From: Halorarius halobius
GTDB lineage: Archaea > Halobacteriota > Halobacteria > Halobacteriales > Haloarculaceae
NCBI RefSeq assembly: GCF_024298865.1
Contig: NZ_CP101161.1
Coordinates: 2,191,227-2,255,226, forward strand
Direction of reading: 5' to 3'
DNA: 64,000 nt
Shown here: positions 23,249 to 32,034 of the stretch, in pieces
Layout: each line of letters begins with the position of its first letter
Numbering within the stretch: position 1 is the stretch's first letter
Made by a program: the position numbers and the translations under genes
Notes under the pieces: generated by a model
What the model was told of the DNA's origin: nothing
Databases searched by the model: none
Seen by the model: the letters and a program-made list of their open reading frames with translations, nothing else

Positions 23249-24900
23249 CAGGCGCTCACCTCCTCGGCCCGGTCGGTGGGCTCGTCGTCGAGGATGGCGT
23301 CGAGCAACCCGACGAACGGCGGCGACGCCCGCCCGGGTCGCGACCGGAACTCGGGGTGGAACTGCGTCCCGATGAAGTACGGGTGGTCGGGCAGTTCCAG
23401 TATCTCCATCCGGTTGGCCGCGGTGCCGGAGAACACCATCCCCGCCTCCTCCAGTCGCTCGATGTACTCGGGGTTGACCTCGTAGCGGTGGCGGTGCCGC
23501 TCGGTACAGGAGTCGCCGCCGTACAGCTCGGCCGCGAGCGTCCCCTCCTGAATCGCGGTCTCGTGGGCGCCGAGCCGCATCGTCCCGCCCATGTCCTCTA
23601 CCTCGTACTGCTCGGGCAGGATGTCGATGACCGGATGGGGCGTCTCCTCGTCGAGTTCCGTCGAGTTCGCTCCGTCGAGCCCGCAGACGTCGCGCGCGTA
23701 CTCGATGACGGCCATCTGGAAGCCGAGACACAGCCCGAGGAACGGGACGCCGTTCTCGCGGGCGTACCGCACCGCCTCGAGTTTCCCCTCGGTGCCGCGG
23801 GCGCCGAACCCGCCGGGGACGATGAGCCCGTCGGCGCCTTCGAGGCGCTCGCGGTGTTCGGGCGTCATCTCCTCGGTGTCGACCCACAGCACGTTCACGT
23901 CGACGCCGTGTTCGAGGCCGGCGTGTTTCAGCGCCTCGTGGACCGAGAGGTAGGCGTCCTCGAGGTCGTACTTGCCCGCCAGCGCGATGTCTACCGTACC
24001 CGTCGTCTCGCGGGTGACGAGTTCCCGCCAGTCGTTGGCCCGCTCGTCGCGCGGGAGCGCCTCGTCGGCGATGTCGAGTCGCTCCATCACGTACCGGTCG
24101 AGCCCCTCGTCTTCGACCATCAGCGGGACGTGGTAGATGTCCTCCACGTCCGGGTTCGAGAACACCGCCTCGGTCGGCACGTCGCAGAACAGCGCGATTT
24201 TCTCCTTCGTCTCGGGGTCGAGTTTGTCCTCACAGCGCCCGACGAGAATGTCGGGCTGGAGCCCGATGGAGCGGAGTTCCTTCACGGAGTGCTGGGTCGG
24301 TTTCGTCTTCTGCTCGCCGTTCTTCGAGTAGGGGACCAGGGTGACGTGGGTAAAGAGGATGTCGCCGTCGTCCTCCTCGTGGGCGAACTGCCGCAGGGCT
24401 TCGAGATACGGCATCCCCTCGATGTCGCCCACGGTGCCGCCGACCTCGACGATACAGACGTCGTGGCCCTCCGCGGCCTCCCGGATGCGGCGCTTGATGT
24501 CGTCGGTGATGTGGGGAATAATCTGGACCGTGTTCCCGAGGTAGTCGCCGGCCCGCTCCTTCTCGATGACGTGCTGGTACGTCTTCCCCGTGGTGACGTT
24601 GTGGTCGAACGTCATGTCGATGTCGAGGAAGCGCTCGTAGTTCCCCAGGTCGAGGTCCACCTCGCCGCCGTCTTTCAGCACGTACACCTCGCCGTGCTGG
24701 TAGGGGTTCATCGTCCCCGCGTCGACGTTCAGATACGGGTCTATCTTGACGGCGGTGACGTCGAATCCGGCGTTGGCGAGCAGTCGCCCGGTGCTCGCCG
24801 CGGTGATGCCTTTCCCGAGTCCTGACATCACGCCGCCGGTGACGAAGATGAACTTCCGCCCCAGGGAAGGGTCGTACTCCGTGACGGGCTCCGTCGGCAT
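23248..24900 (-). CDS. pyrG: CTP synthase
   Basis: A 550-residue two-domain enzyme. The N-terminal synthetase opens with [21 protein letters not shown], and [19 protein letters not shown] binds nucleotides. The C-terminal glutaminase has [15 protein letters not shown] with the catalytic Cys and the His-Pro-Glu triad end in [17 protein letters not shown]. It makes CTP from UTP with glutamine. A TATA-like GGTTTTACC stands about 26 bases upstream of the start, so the mRNA is probably leaderless. guaA follows with a four-base overlap. Confidence 0.95.
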   Translation of the reverse strand: MPTEPVTEYDPSLGRKFIFVTGGVMSGLGKGITAASTGRLLANAGFDVTAVKIDPYLNVDAGTMNPYQHGEVYVLKDGGEVDLDLGNYERFLDIDMTFDHNVTTGKTYQHVIEKERAGDYLGNTVQIIPHITDDIKRRIREAAEGHDVCIVEVGGTVGDIEGMPYLEALRQFAHEEDDGDILFTHVTLVPYSKNGEQKTKPTQHSVKELRSIGLQPDILVGRCEDKLDPETKEKIALFCDVPTEAVFSNPDVEDIYHVPLMVEDEGLDRYVMERLDIADEALPRDERANDWRELVTRETTGTVDIALAGKYDLEDAYLSVHEALKHAGLEHGVDVNVLWVDTEEMTPEHRERLEGADGLIVPGGFGARGTEGKLEAVRYARENGVPFLGLCLGFQMAVIEYARDVCGLDGANSTELDEETPHPVIDILPEQYEVEDMGGTMRLGAHETAIQEGTLAAELYGGDSCTERHRHRYEVNPEYIERLEEAGMVFSGTAANRMEILELPDHPYFIGTQFHPEFRSRPGRASPPFVGLLDAILDDEPTDRAEEVSA

Positions 24901-25117
24901 ACCGAGTGTGTGCGAGGGGGCGGTAAAACCGTTGCGGACCGCTCAACGCTCCGCCGCGTGCTACCCCGAGACAGGGTCGGCGTCGTGCGGTTTTCTCGGC
25001 GGCATGTGAGCGTGACCCGGCGTCGGTCGTCCGCCCCGCCGAGCCGTGTCGTGATGTGGGTTGCCACCGCCGTCCGGTACGTGAACGCTTAAGCGGCGTG
25101 CACGTCTCGACCCCTGT

Positions 25118-25192
25118 ATGAACCGACTCGACCGTCAGCGACCGCCACCGACAGTCGGCCACGCGGGGCCGGGAGGGACGCCGGATGGCTGA
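25118..25192 (+). CDS. Possible 24-residue leader peptide upstream of usp
   Basis: An ATG lies about 26 bases after a GCTTAAGC promoter element (25087-25094), where a leaderless mRNA would begin. The frame (MNRLDRQRPPPTVGHAGPGG, then TPDG) ends with TGA inside ATGGCTGA, overlapping the stress-protein start at 25185. It may be a short upstream frame that couples or tunes translation. The rest of the gap 24901-25117 holds the pyrG promoter near 24925 and nothing else seen. Confidence 0.35.
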   Translation: MNRLDRQRPPPTVGHAGPGGTPDG

Positions 25193-25601
25193 GTTCGACC
25201 ACCTGCTCGTCGCCATCGCCTCGGAGAACGACGCGACGGCGACTGCCGCGTCGCTGAAGGCACATCTCGGCATCCCCGAGCGCGTCACGGTCGTCCACGT
25301 CGTCGAGAAGGCCGGCGGCGCGCCCGACAAGGCCGGCGTCGAACAGCGCGAGGAGGCCGCCGAAGAGGGGTTCGCGGCGTTCCGAGACGCGCTCGACGGT
25401 GCGACCGTCGAGACGGACATCGTGTACGCGACCGACGTGGCGGACGGCATCCTCGAGGCGGCCCGGGAGGTCGGCGCCGACGCCGTCGTGTTCGCGCCGC
25501 GGGGCGGCGGCCTGTTCGCCCGTCTGCTGACGGGCGACGTGACGCGTGACCTCATCGACCGGGCCGACCGGCCGGTCATCGCGCTTCCGGGTCAGCGATG
25601 A
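25185..25601 (+). CDS. Universal stress protein (UspA family)
   Basis: A 138-residue single Usp domain: FDHLLVAIASENDA at the start, VHVVEKAGG, then VGADAVVFAPRGGGLFARLLTGDVTRDLIDRADRPVIALPG. The usual ATP motif G-x2-G-x9-G(S/T) appears as GGGLFARLLTGDVTR, partly altered. It overlaps the following transporter gene by ATGA, so it probably acts as a regulatory partner of that transporter, whose own C-terminus carries two more Usp domains. Confidence 0.88.
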   Translation: MAEFDHLLVAIASENDATATAASLKAHLGIPERVTVVHVVEKAGGAPDKAGVEQREEAAEEGFAAFRDALDGATVETDIVYATDVADGILEAAREVGADAVVFAPRGGGLFARLLTGDVTRDLIDRADRPVIALPGQR

Positions 25602-27853
25602 GCGACGAGGAACTCGCCAAGGACCTCGGCCCGCTGGCCGCGCTGACAATCGGCGTCGGGACGATGATAGGCGCCGGCATCTTCGTGCTCCCGCGGCAGG
25701 CGATAACCGACGCCGGCTCGTTCGCCGTCGTCTCGTTCGTGCTCGGGGGCGGCATCGCCATCCTGACGGCGTTCTCCGCGTCGGAACTCGGCACCGCGAT
25801 GCCGAAGTCCGGCGGTGCCTACTACTACGTCAATCGGGCGATGGGGCCGCTGTTCGGCTCCATCGCCGGCTGGGCCAACTGGATGGGGCTCGCGTTCGCC
25901 TCCGCGTTCTACATGGTCGGCTTCGGGAAGTACGCCGCCAACATCTTCGGGTTCTCCGGCGGCGTCGACCTCGGCGTCGCCACGTTCCCGTGGATAAAGG
26001 TGGTCGCGCTGGCGGCCGCCGCGCTGTTCGTACTCGTCAACTACGTCGGCGCCAAGGAGACCGGCCGCCTCCAGAACGTCATCGTTATCGTGCTCGTCGT
26101 CATCCTCGCGGTGTTCACCGCCTGGGGGACGACCCGCGCGGACCCCGCGAACCTCCCCGCCGCGAAGGGGACCAGCGCCCTCCTGTCGACGACGGGGCTC
26201 ATCTTCGTCTCCTATCTCGGGTTCGTCCAGATAACCTCCGTCGCCGAGGAGATAAAGGAGCCCGGCAAGAATCTCCCGCGGGCGGTCATCGGGAGCGTCG
26301 TCATCGTGACGGTCATCTACGCGCTGGTGCTGGTGGTGATGAGCGCCGCCGTCGAACCCGGGTTCATCGCCGCGCTCCCGTCGACCGAGATAGCGGTTGT
26401 CGAGGTCGGGCGGCTGATATTCGGCCCGCTCGGGGCGGCGCTTCTGTTCGGCGGCCTGCTCGCCACCGCCTCCTCCGCGAACGCCTCCATCCTCGCCTCC
26501 TCGCGCATCAACTTCGCCATGGGCCGGGACCGAATCGTCACGCCCGAGTTGAACGAGATTCACCCACGGTTCGGCACCCCGTACCGAAGCATCGCCATCA
26601 CGGGTGGGCTCATCCTGGCGTTCATCGTGATAGCGGACGTGAACACGCTGGCGACGCTGGGGAGCGTCCTGCATCTCGTCATCTACGCGCTTCTCAACGT
26701 CGCGCTCGTCGTGATGCGGGAGGCCGACGTGGCCGACTACGACCCGTCGTACACGGTCCCGCTCTATCCGGTGACGCCGGTAGTCGGAGCGGTCGTCTCC
26801 ATCGCGCTCATCGCGTTCATCGACTTCACGGTCATCCTCATCGGCGCCGGGTTCGTCCTGTTCGCGGCCGTCTGGTACGCCGGCTACGCCCGAAGCCGCG
26901 TCACCGAGGGCGGCGTGCTCGGGGAACTGCTGTTGACACGCTCCCGGGAGTTCGTGCTCGACAGACAGGAGGCGATGCCCGACGCCGCCGTCGAGGCGGC
27001 CGCCTCCGCGCAACCCGACGGCGGCGACTACCGGGTGATGGTGCCGCTTGCCAACCCCGAACACGAGGGTGACCTCGTTCGGCTGGCGACCGCCATCGCC
27101 AAACAGCGCGGCGGCACCGTCGATGCCGTCCACATCGTCTCCGTCCCCGACCAGACCAGCCTCCAGTACGCCGCCGACAACGTCGAGAAGTTCGACGAGG
27201 GTGCCGAGGACCTGCTGGCCTCCGCGAAGGCCGACGCGGAGGCGCAGGGCGTCCCCGTCGAGACTCACACCATCTTCTCGCACCAGTCGTTCGAGGAGGT
27301 GTTCGACGCCGCCGAGACCCAGGAGGCGGACCTCGTGGTGATGGGCTGGGGGCCCGACAGCCACGGCTCGCCCGGCCGCGTCGAGTCCGCCTACGACGAC
27401 CTCACAGAGGACCTGCCGTGTGACTTCCTCGTGTTGAAGGACCGCGGCCTCGACCCCGAGCGCGTGCTCGTGCCGACCGCCGGCGGTCCCGACTCGGACC
27501 TCTCGGCGACCGTCGCCCGCTACCTCCGGTCGGCGTTCGACTCCGAGGTGACGCTGCTGCACGTCGCCGAGGACGAGGCCGAGGGGAAGACGTTCCTCGC
27601 GGACTGGGCCGCGGACCACGACCTCGCGGACGCGGAGTTCCGCGTCGAGACGGGCGACGTCGAAGACGCCATCGAACGCGCCGCCAGGGACGCGACGCTG
27701 GTCGTCATCGGCGCCACGGAGCGGGGGCTGTTGAGCCGGCTCGTCCGTGGCTCGCTCGCGCTCGACGTGGTCGACGACATCGACTGTTCGGTCCTGCTCG
27801 CGGAGAAGGCGCGGGACCGCTCGCTTCTCGACCGGCTGTTCGGCAATCAGTAG
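25598..27853 (+). CDS. Amino acid permease fused to two Usp domains
   Basis: A 751-residue protein. Residues about 10-430 are an APC-superfamily transporter with twelve TM segments; TIGVGTMIGAGIFVLPRQA is the signature of TM1. Residues about 470-600 and 610-750 are two universal-stress-protein domains (YRVMVPLANPEHEGDL and VLVPTAGGPDSDLSATV; VVIGATERGLLSRLVRGSLALDV keeps the nucleotide motif). It probably imports amino acids or amines under control of nucleotide or energy state. It is translationally coupled to a free Usp gene upstream. Confidence 0.9.
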   Translation: MSDEELAKDLGPLAALTIGVGTMIGAGIFVLPRQAITDAGSFAVVSFVLGGGIAILTAFSASELGTAMPKSGGAYYYVNRAMGPLFGSIAGWANWMGLAFASAFYMVGFGKYAANIFGFSGGVDLGVATFPWIKVVALAAAALFVLVNYVGAKETGRLQNVIVIVLVVILAVFTAWGTTRADPANLPAAKGTSALLSTTGLIFVSYLGFVQITSVAEEIKEPGKNLPRAVIGSVVIVTVIYALVLVVMSAAVEPGFIAALPSTEIAVVEVGRLIFGPLGAALLFGGLLATASSANASILASSRINFAMGRDRIVTPELNEIHPRFGTPYRSIAITGGLILAFIVIADVNTLATLGSVLHLVIYALLNVALVVMREADVADYDPSYTVPLYPVTPVVGAVVSIALIAFIDFTVILIGAGFVLFAAVWYAGYARSRVTEGGVLGELLLTRSREFVLDRQEAMPDAAVEAAASAQPDGGDYRVMVPLANPEHEGDLVRLATAIAKQRGGTVDAVHIVSVPDQTSLQYAADNVEKFDEGAEDLLASAKADAEAQGVPVETHTIFSHQSFEEVFDAAETQEADLVVMGWGPDSHGSPGRVESAYDDLTEDLPCDFLVLKDRGLDPERVLVPTAGGPDSDLSATVARYLRSAFDSEVTLLHVAEDEAEGKTFLADWAADHDLADAEFRVETGDVEDAIERAARDATLVVIGATERGLLSRLVRGSLALDVVDDIDCSVLLAEKARDRSLLDRLFGNQ

Positions 27854-28443
27854 CCGCGCAGGAACGCCGCCACCCGCTCGCCCACCTTCTCCGCCTGCCC
27901 GACGAAGTGGTGGTCGGCCGGAACTTCCTCGACCGACCAGTTCAGGTCGCGAGCGCGCTCGACGACCGGCTCCCACTCCGCGGTGGTGTCGCGCTCGCCG
28001 TAGACGACCAGCCCCGGACACGTCACGGCGTCGAGTGCCGCCGCCGCGTCGAGCTCCTCGTTCAGCCGAGCGGCGGGGGCCAGCGCCGCGACGGCCGCCG
28101 GGGGCGTCCCCGCCTCGGACTCGCGGGCCGCCGTCAGCAGGGCGATACAGCCGCCGAACGAGTAGCCGAACACCGACACCGTCTCGTACTCCTCGCGGGC
28201 CCACGCGAGGGCGTTGCGCGCGTCGGCGAGTTCGCCGTACCCCTCGTCCCAGTCGCCGTAGTCGAACCGCAAGGTAGCGGCCGCACCCGCCAGCGCGTCG
28301 CTCACGGCACGCAGTCGCGCGTCCGTTCGCCGGCCGCCCATCTGCGGGTGGGGCGGGCAGGCCACGACGCAGGCGTCGGCGTCGGGGTTGTCGAGCGACG
28401 CGCGCACGTCGCGGCCGCCCGGCACCAGCACGTCCTCGCTCAT
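27847..28443 (-). CDS. Alpha/beta hydrolase, dienelactone-hydrolase-like
   Basis: A 198-residue protein. VFGYSFGGCIALL (about 94-106) has the nucleophile elbow G-x-S-x-G, CPGLVVYGERDTTAEW carries the acid and ADHHFVGQAEKVGERV the His of the triad. The early CPPHPQMGGRRTDARL matches the oxyanion region of short esterases. The substrate is unknown. Its stop overlaps that of the convergent permease gene by seven bases. Confidence 0.85.
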   Translation of the reverse strand: MSEDVLVPGGRDVRASLDNPDADACVVACPPHPQMGGRRTDARLRAVSDALAGAAATLRFDYGDWDEGYGELADARNALAWAREEYETVSVFGYSFGGCIALLTAARESEAGTPPAAVAALAPAARLNEELDAAAALDAVTCPGLVVYGERDTTAEWEPVVERARDLNWSVEEVPADHHFVGQAEKVGERVAAFLRGY

Positions 28444-28526
28444 GGTCCGGGTTGGCGGAGTGGGTACTTCGGCGTGTCGGCACCGGCCGGGTCGGGAACT
28501 AAGTCCGTCGCCGCCCCACGTCCGGT

Positions 28527-28844
28527 ATGGACCTCTACCCGAATCTCGACCCCGACGCGGGCGAGGTGGTCACCGAGGAACTGGTCGTCGACGACGACGT
28601 GCTGGTGAAGGCGTTCGCCCTCGGCCCGGGTGCGGAACTCGCATCCCACGAGCACGCCGACTCTACGAACGTGTTCCACGTCCTCAGCGGCGAGGTGGTC
28701 GTCGTGCAGGACGGCGACGAGGAGACGGTAGCCGCGCCAGGCGTCGTCCACCACGCCCGCGGCGTCGACCACGGCGCGCGAAACGAGACCGACGCCGTCG
28801 CCGTGTTCACGGCGTCGCTCGCCCCGATGCCGGGGAGCGGCTGA
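28527..28844 (+). CDS. Cupin-domain protein
   Basis: A 105-residue single cupin: ELASHEHADSTNVFHVLSGEVVVVQDGDEETVAAPGVVHHARG has the two cupin motifs with His-His-Glu and His metal ligands (HEHADSTNVFHV, GVVHHARG). It may be an isomerase, an oxygenase or a sensor; small cupins cannot be assigned by sequence alone. Convergent with moaB, one base apart. Confidence 0.85.
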   Translation: MDLYPNLDPDAGEVVTEELVVDDDVLVKAFALGPGAELASHEHADSTNVFHVLSGEVVVVQDGDEETVAAPGVVHHARGVDHGARNETDAVAVFTASLAPMPGSG

Positions 28845-28845
28845 C

Positions 28846-29391
28846 TCACTCCTCGTCGTCGTCGCGGTTCGCCAGCCCTGCGAGGTGTGGCGCCTCCGGG
28901 ACGATTATCTCCGCGCTCCCGAGCCGAGCGGCGTTCTCGCTACCGGGGAGACAGAACACCGGGACGCCGCTGGCGACGCCGGCCTCGGCGCGCGTACCGA
29001 CGACGCGGCTACCGATTTCCTCGTAGGAGAGTCGCCGGAACAACTCGCCGAACCCCGGGAGCCGCTTGTCGAAGAGCGGTCGGACCGCCTCGACGGTCAC
29101 GTCGTCGGGCGTGACCCCCGTCCCACCGGTCGTGACGACGACGCCCGTGTCGTCGCGGTCCACCAGCCGGTCGACGATGCTCTGAACGGTGTCGTAGTCG
29201 TCCGGGACGAGTTCCCGCTGGACAACGTCGTGGCCCTCCGCCTCGAACGCCGCGCCGATGGCGTCGCCCGCGGGGTCGTCGTCCAGCGACCGCGAGGAGG
29301 AGACCGTGACGACGGCCGCGCCGACGGTCTCCACGTCGTGGTGATGGTGGTCGTGGTGCTCGTGGTCGTCGTGGTCGTGATGGTCGCTCAT
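28846..29391 (-). CDS. moaB: Molybdopterin adenylyltransferase-like MoaB with His-rich tail
   Basis: A 181-residue protein. After a striking N-terminus of His and Asp (HHDHDDHEHHDHHHHD at residues 4-19) follows the MoaB/Mog domain: VVTVSSSRSLDDDPAGDAIG, VVTTGGTGVTPDDVTVEAV (molybdopterin-binding signature), and LPGSENAARLG. It probably adenylates molybdopterin in cofactor synthesis. The His/Asp tail could bind metal. The ATG at 29391 begins this tail. Confidence 0.88.
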   Translation of the reverse strand: MSDHHDHDDHEHHDHHHHDVETVGAAVVTVSSSRSLDDDPAGDAIGAAFEAEGHDVVQRELVPDDYDTVQSIVDRLVDRDDTGVVVTTGGTGVTPDDVTVEAVRPLFDKRLPGFGELFRRLSYEEIGSRVVGTRAEAGVASGVPVFCLPGSENAARLGSAEIIVPEAPHLAGLANRDDDEE

Positions 29392-29426
29392 GGGTGCGCG
29401 TCGACGCCCGCGGGCAAAAAACTCCG

Positions 29427-29909
29427 TCAGTCGCCGCGCGGTCGCTCGCCGCCTCCTCGTCCTCGGGTGAGGAGCGTGCCGACGACGAGGAGGGCGACGC
29501 CGCCCGCGAGCGGCCCCACGACCCGGGTGGGGTGCCAGGGGGTACAGCCACGGTCGGTGCGGGTGCGGACGCGGTACCGCTGGCCGTCGTAGCTGACCAC
29601 TCCTTCCGTGAGCGCGCCCCGCCGGGTGAGCACCTGCCCGTCGGCCGCCAGCGCCTCGCGGAACACCTCCCGTTCGGTCTCCGAGAGGCTCCGATAAGCG
29701 ACGGCCTCGCCGGCCGTGGCGTTCGTCCCGTTCACCGGGGTTACGGTGGTGAACTGGACGCCCTGACACTGCTGTTCGTGGAGGTGAGTCGCGGCGCCGC
29801 TCCCGGCCGCGAGGAACCCGACGGCTAGCATGGCAAGCCCCAGGTAGGTCCACCGGGTGACGGCGCTCACGGTCGTGTCTCGGAGTCGGCGACTATGGGC
29901 CTTCTGCAT
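29427..29909 (-). CDS. Membrane protein with extracytoplasmic domain
   Basis: About 160 residues from MQKAHSRRL: an N-terminal TM segment (about 22-40), an external domain of about 85 residues with two Cys (EQQCQGVQF and DRGCTPWHP) that may form a disulfide and glycosylation sequons (NGTNATA), then a C-terminal TM segment and a basic tail. The function is unknown. It is divergent from the oxidoreductase gene; an upstream ATG at 29927 is possible. Confidence 0.7.
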   Translation of the reverse strand: MQKAHSRRLRDTTVSAVTRWTYLGLAMLAVGFLAAGSGAATHLHEQQCQGVQFTTVTPVNGTNATAGEAVAYRSLSETEREVFREALAADGQVLTRRGALTEGVVSYDGQRYRVRTRTDRGCTPWHPTRVVGPLAGGVALLVVGTLLTRGRGGGERPRGD

Positions 29910-29965
29910 CCACGACTCTTCCCCCACCGGTACGGTTTTGGGTCACGCACCCGCAGGCCCCTCAC

Positions 29966-31003
29966 ATGGAAGGCGTATTCTACCAGGAGCACGGCGGTCC
30001 GGAAGTCCTCCAGTACGGCGAACTCCCCGACCCGGAGGTCGGGCGCGACGACGTGCTCGTCGACGTGAAGGCGGGCGCGCTCAACCACCTCGACGTCTGG
30101 ACCCGGAAGGGGCTCCCGTCGCCCGGCGAGTTCCCCCACATCCCCGGGAGCGACGCCGCGGGCGTCGTCGCCGAGGTGGGGGACGCCGTCACGCGGTTCG
30201 AGGAAGGCGACCACGTCGCCGTCGCCGCGGGGTCGTACTGCGGCGACTGCGAGTTCTGTCGCGCCGGCGAGGAGTCGCTGTGTGAACGCTACACCATCAT
30301 CGGCGAGCACTCTACCGGCGTCCACTCCGAACTCGCCTGCCTCCCCGAGGAGAATCTGGTCGCCGTCCCCGACGACGTGGACTGGGAGACGGCCGCGGCG
30401 GCGCCGCTCGTGTTCCAGACGGCCTGGCGGATGCTCCACTCCCGGGCGGAACTGGAAGCCGGCGAGTCGTGTCTGGTGTTGGGCGCGTCGGGCGGCGTCG
30501 GCCACGCCGCCGTCCAGATAGCCGACCACGCGGGCGCCGAGGTGTTCGCAACCGCCAGCACCGAGGAGAAACTGGAGTACGCCACGGAGCTGGGCGCCGA
30601 CCACGTCATCAACTACGAGGAGACCGACTTCTCGGAGGCCATCGCCGAAGCGACCGACGGCCGCGGCGTCGACGTCGTCCTGGACCACATCGGCGGCCCG
30701 ACGTGGGAGAACTCCATCGACTCGCTGGCGAAGGGTGGCCGACTCGTCACCTGCGGGGCGACCGCCGGCCCGGAGGTCGAAGTGAACATCTCCGACCTCT
30801 TCTGGAACCAGTACGACATCATGGGGTCGACGATGGGGTCGAACTCCGACATCGACGAGGTGCTGGAACTGGTGTGGGACGGCACGTTCGAGCCCCGAAT
30901 CCGGGAGGTCCTACCGATGAGCGAGGCCGCCGACGCCCACCGTCTGCTGGAAGAACGCGAAGGGTTCGGCAAGGTGGTCGTCGTCCCCGACAGCGAACTG
31001 TAA
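29966..31003 (+). CDS. Zinc-type alcohol dehydrogenase/quinone oxidoreductase family protein
   Basis: A 345-residue medium-chain dehydrogenase. The structural zinc lobe is SYCGDCEFCRAGEESLCERY (four Cys) and the Rossmann motif is VLGASGGVGHAAVQIADHAGAEV. The NADPH-binding half shows a tail DYEFGKVVVVPD-like (GFGKVVVVPD). It oxidises alcohols or reduces quinones or enones with NAD(P)H. A TATA-like ACGGTTTTG lies about 26 bases before the ATG. Confidence 0.9.
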   Translation: MEGVFYQEHGGPEVLQYGELPDPEVGRDDVLVDVKAGALNHLDVWTRKGLPSPGEFPHIPGSDAAGVVAEVGDAVTRFEEGDHVAVAAGSYCGDCEFCRAGEESLCERYTIIGEHSTGVHSELACLPEENLVAVPDDVDWETAAAAPLVFQTAWRMLHSRAELEAGESCLVLGASGGVGHAAVQIADHAGAEVFATASTEEKLEYATELGADHVINYEETDFSEAIAEATDGRGVDVVLDHIGGPTWENSIDSLAKGGRLVTCGATAGPEVEVNISDLFWNQYDIMGSTMGSNSDIDEVLELVWDGTFEPRIREVLPMSEAADAHRLLEEREGFGKVVVVPDSEL

Positions 31004-31005
31004 CC

Positions 31006-31329
31006 GTGGCCGACGGCGGCCACGGCCGCGCGGGCGACAGCGAGGACGAGGACGGGTACGTCCACGACCCCGCGGCGTTCGACGCCGACGACGCGGCCGA
31101 TGCGAAACCCCGCGGCGAGGACCGCGAGTTCGGCCTCCGCGGCTGGATACTCGTCGGCTGGATACTCGTCGCGTTCGTCGTCGTCCCCGCGTACCTGTTC
31201 TTCTTCCCGCGGGCCAGCGAGACGCTCGAGCTGTTCGGACTCGGGTTCCGCGACACGTATCTGTTCGTGCCGCTGTTGCCGGCGCTCGTGCTCGGGGCGC
31301 TGGCGGTGTGGGCGACGACCCGCCCGTAG
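31006..31329 (+). CDS. Small two-TM protein with acidic N-terminus
   Basis: A 107-residue protein that starts with GTG two bases after the previous stop (VADGGHGRAGDSEDEDGYVHD). It has two TM segments (about 49-67 and 84-103) after an acidic cytosolic tail. Likely cotranscribed with the dehydrogenase gene. The function is unknown. Confidence 0.65.
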   Translation: MADGGHGRAGDSEDEDGYVHDPAAFDADDAADAKPRGEDREFGLRGWILVGWILVAFVVVPAYLFFFPRASETLELFGLGFRDTYLFVPLLPALVLGALAVWATTRP

Positions 31330-31439
31330 TCGCCACCTTCGCCGCCGACGCCGTTGGCGCGGACCGTTCGACGTTCCCGACTGTCAGACCCGCCGACGGG
31401 TTCCGATGCGGTTATTTCGTCGTGTGGCGTGGTACCAGC

Positions 31440-31553
31440 ATGCACTACCGCGAGTGTCTGGGCTGTGGCGCCCGCTACCTGATGGGGTCCGCGGGCGGCG
31501 ACTGCCCGAAATGCGGCGGCGCCTTGCAGAACATCTCGCTGTCGCGGGAGTAG
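31440..31553 (+). CDS. Rubrerythrin-like zinc ribbon microprotein
   Basis: A 37-residue protein: MHYRECLGCGARYLMGSAGG, then DCPKCGGALQNISLSRE. CLGC and CPKC pairs form a rubredoxin-type or zinc knuckle. Near-identical microproteins are found throughout haloarchaea. A TATA-like GGTTATTTCG lies about 27 bases before the ATG, fitting a leaderless mRNA. Confidence 0.75.
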   Translation: MHYRECLGCGARYLMGSAGGDCPKCGGALQNISLSRE

Positions 31554-31607
31554 GCCCCCGGGCGAGCGACCGGAGAGCGACCGCTCCGGCCGAAGCCGCG
31601 CCGAATA

Positions 31608-31625
31608 ATATACGTATTCGTATAT
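31608..31625. promoter_or_regulatory. AT-rich palindrome in the gap before 31716
   Basis: ATATACG TATT CGTATAT: 7-bp arms in an unusually AT-rich patch (about 31600-31660) of a 160-base gap. It may be a regulator site acting on the small membrane protein gene at 31716. Confidence 0.5.
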
Positions 31626-31715
31626 ATGTCACGAGTTCACTAATATCACGGTACGGCGCCGGAAATATCGCCCCAAACGGATGGCGTTATTAGGGACGAG
31701 TGCTACTTCCCGGAT

Positions 31716-31940
31716 ATGTTCGACCGACTCGCAGCGTTCGACCGGAGCCTCACCGAACAGCAGAAGGTGCTGGGCGGCGTCGCCGGCATGGCAATCGGCG
31801 TCGCGCTCATCGGCGCGCTCACCTTCGCCGGCATTACCTCCCTGCCGATGCAGGTGGCCATCGCGTTCTTCGCCGTCATGACGATGGTGACGGGGACGCT
31901 CCTGCTCGGCACCTCCGAGCAGGGCGGCCAGACGGTCTGA
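31716..31940 (+). CDS. Small two-TM haloarchaeal membrane protein
   Basis: A 74-residue protein: a short amphipathic start, then two TM segments (about 19-40 and 44-65) and a polar tail EQGGQTV. The TATA-like GCGTTATTAG lies about 26 bases before the ATG. No function is known to me. Confidence 0.65.
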   Translation: MFDRLAAFDRSLTEQQKVLGGVAGMAIGVALIGALTFAGITSLPMQVAIAFFAVMTMVTGTLLLGTSEQGGQTV

Positions 31941-32034
31941 ACGCGCTTTTCGCCCCCGGTTTCTTCGCCTCGTTCGGTCGTGAGCCCCCGGCCCGCCCAC
32001 CGGTTCGAACCGCGCGCCGCTCGCCCGATGGCCG

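Noticed and set aside
25592-28483. 963-codon open frame antisense to the permease-Usp gene and the hydrolase gene's frame shadow
   Set aside because: Repetitive charged composition with no domain; the opposite strand encodes a clear transporter.
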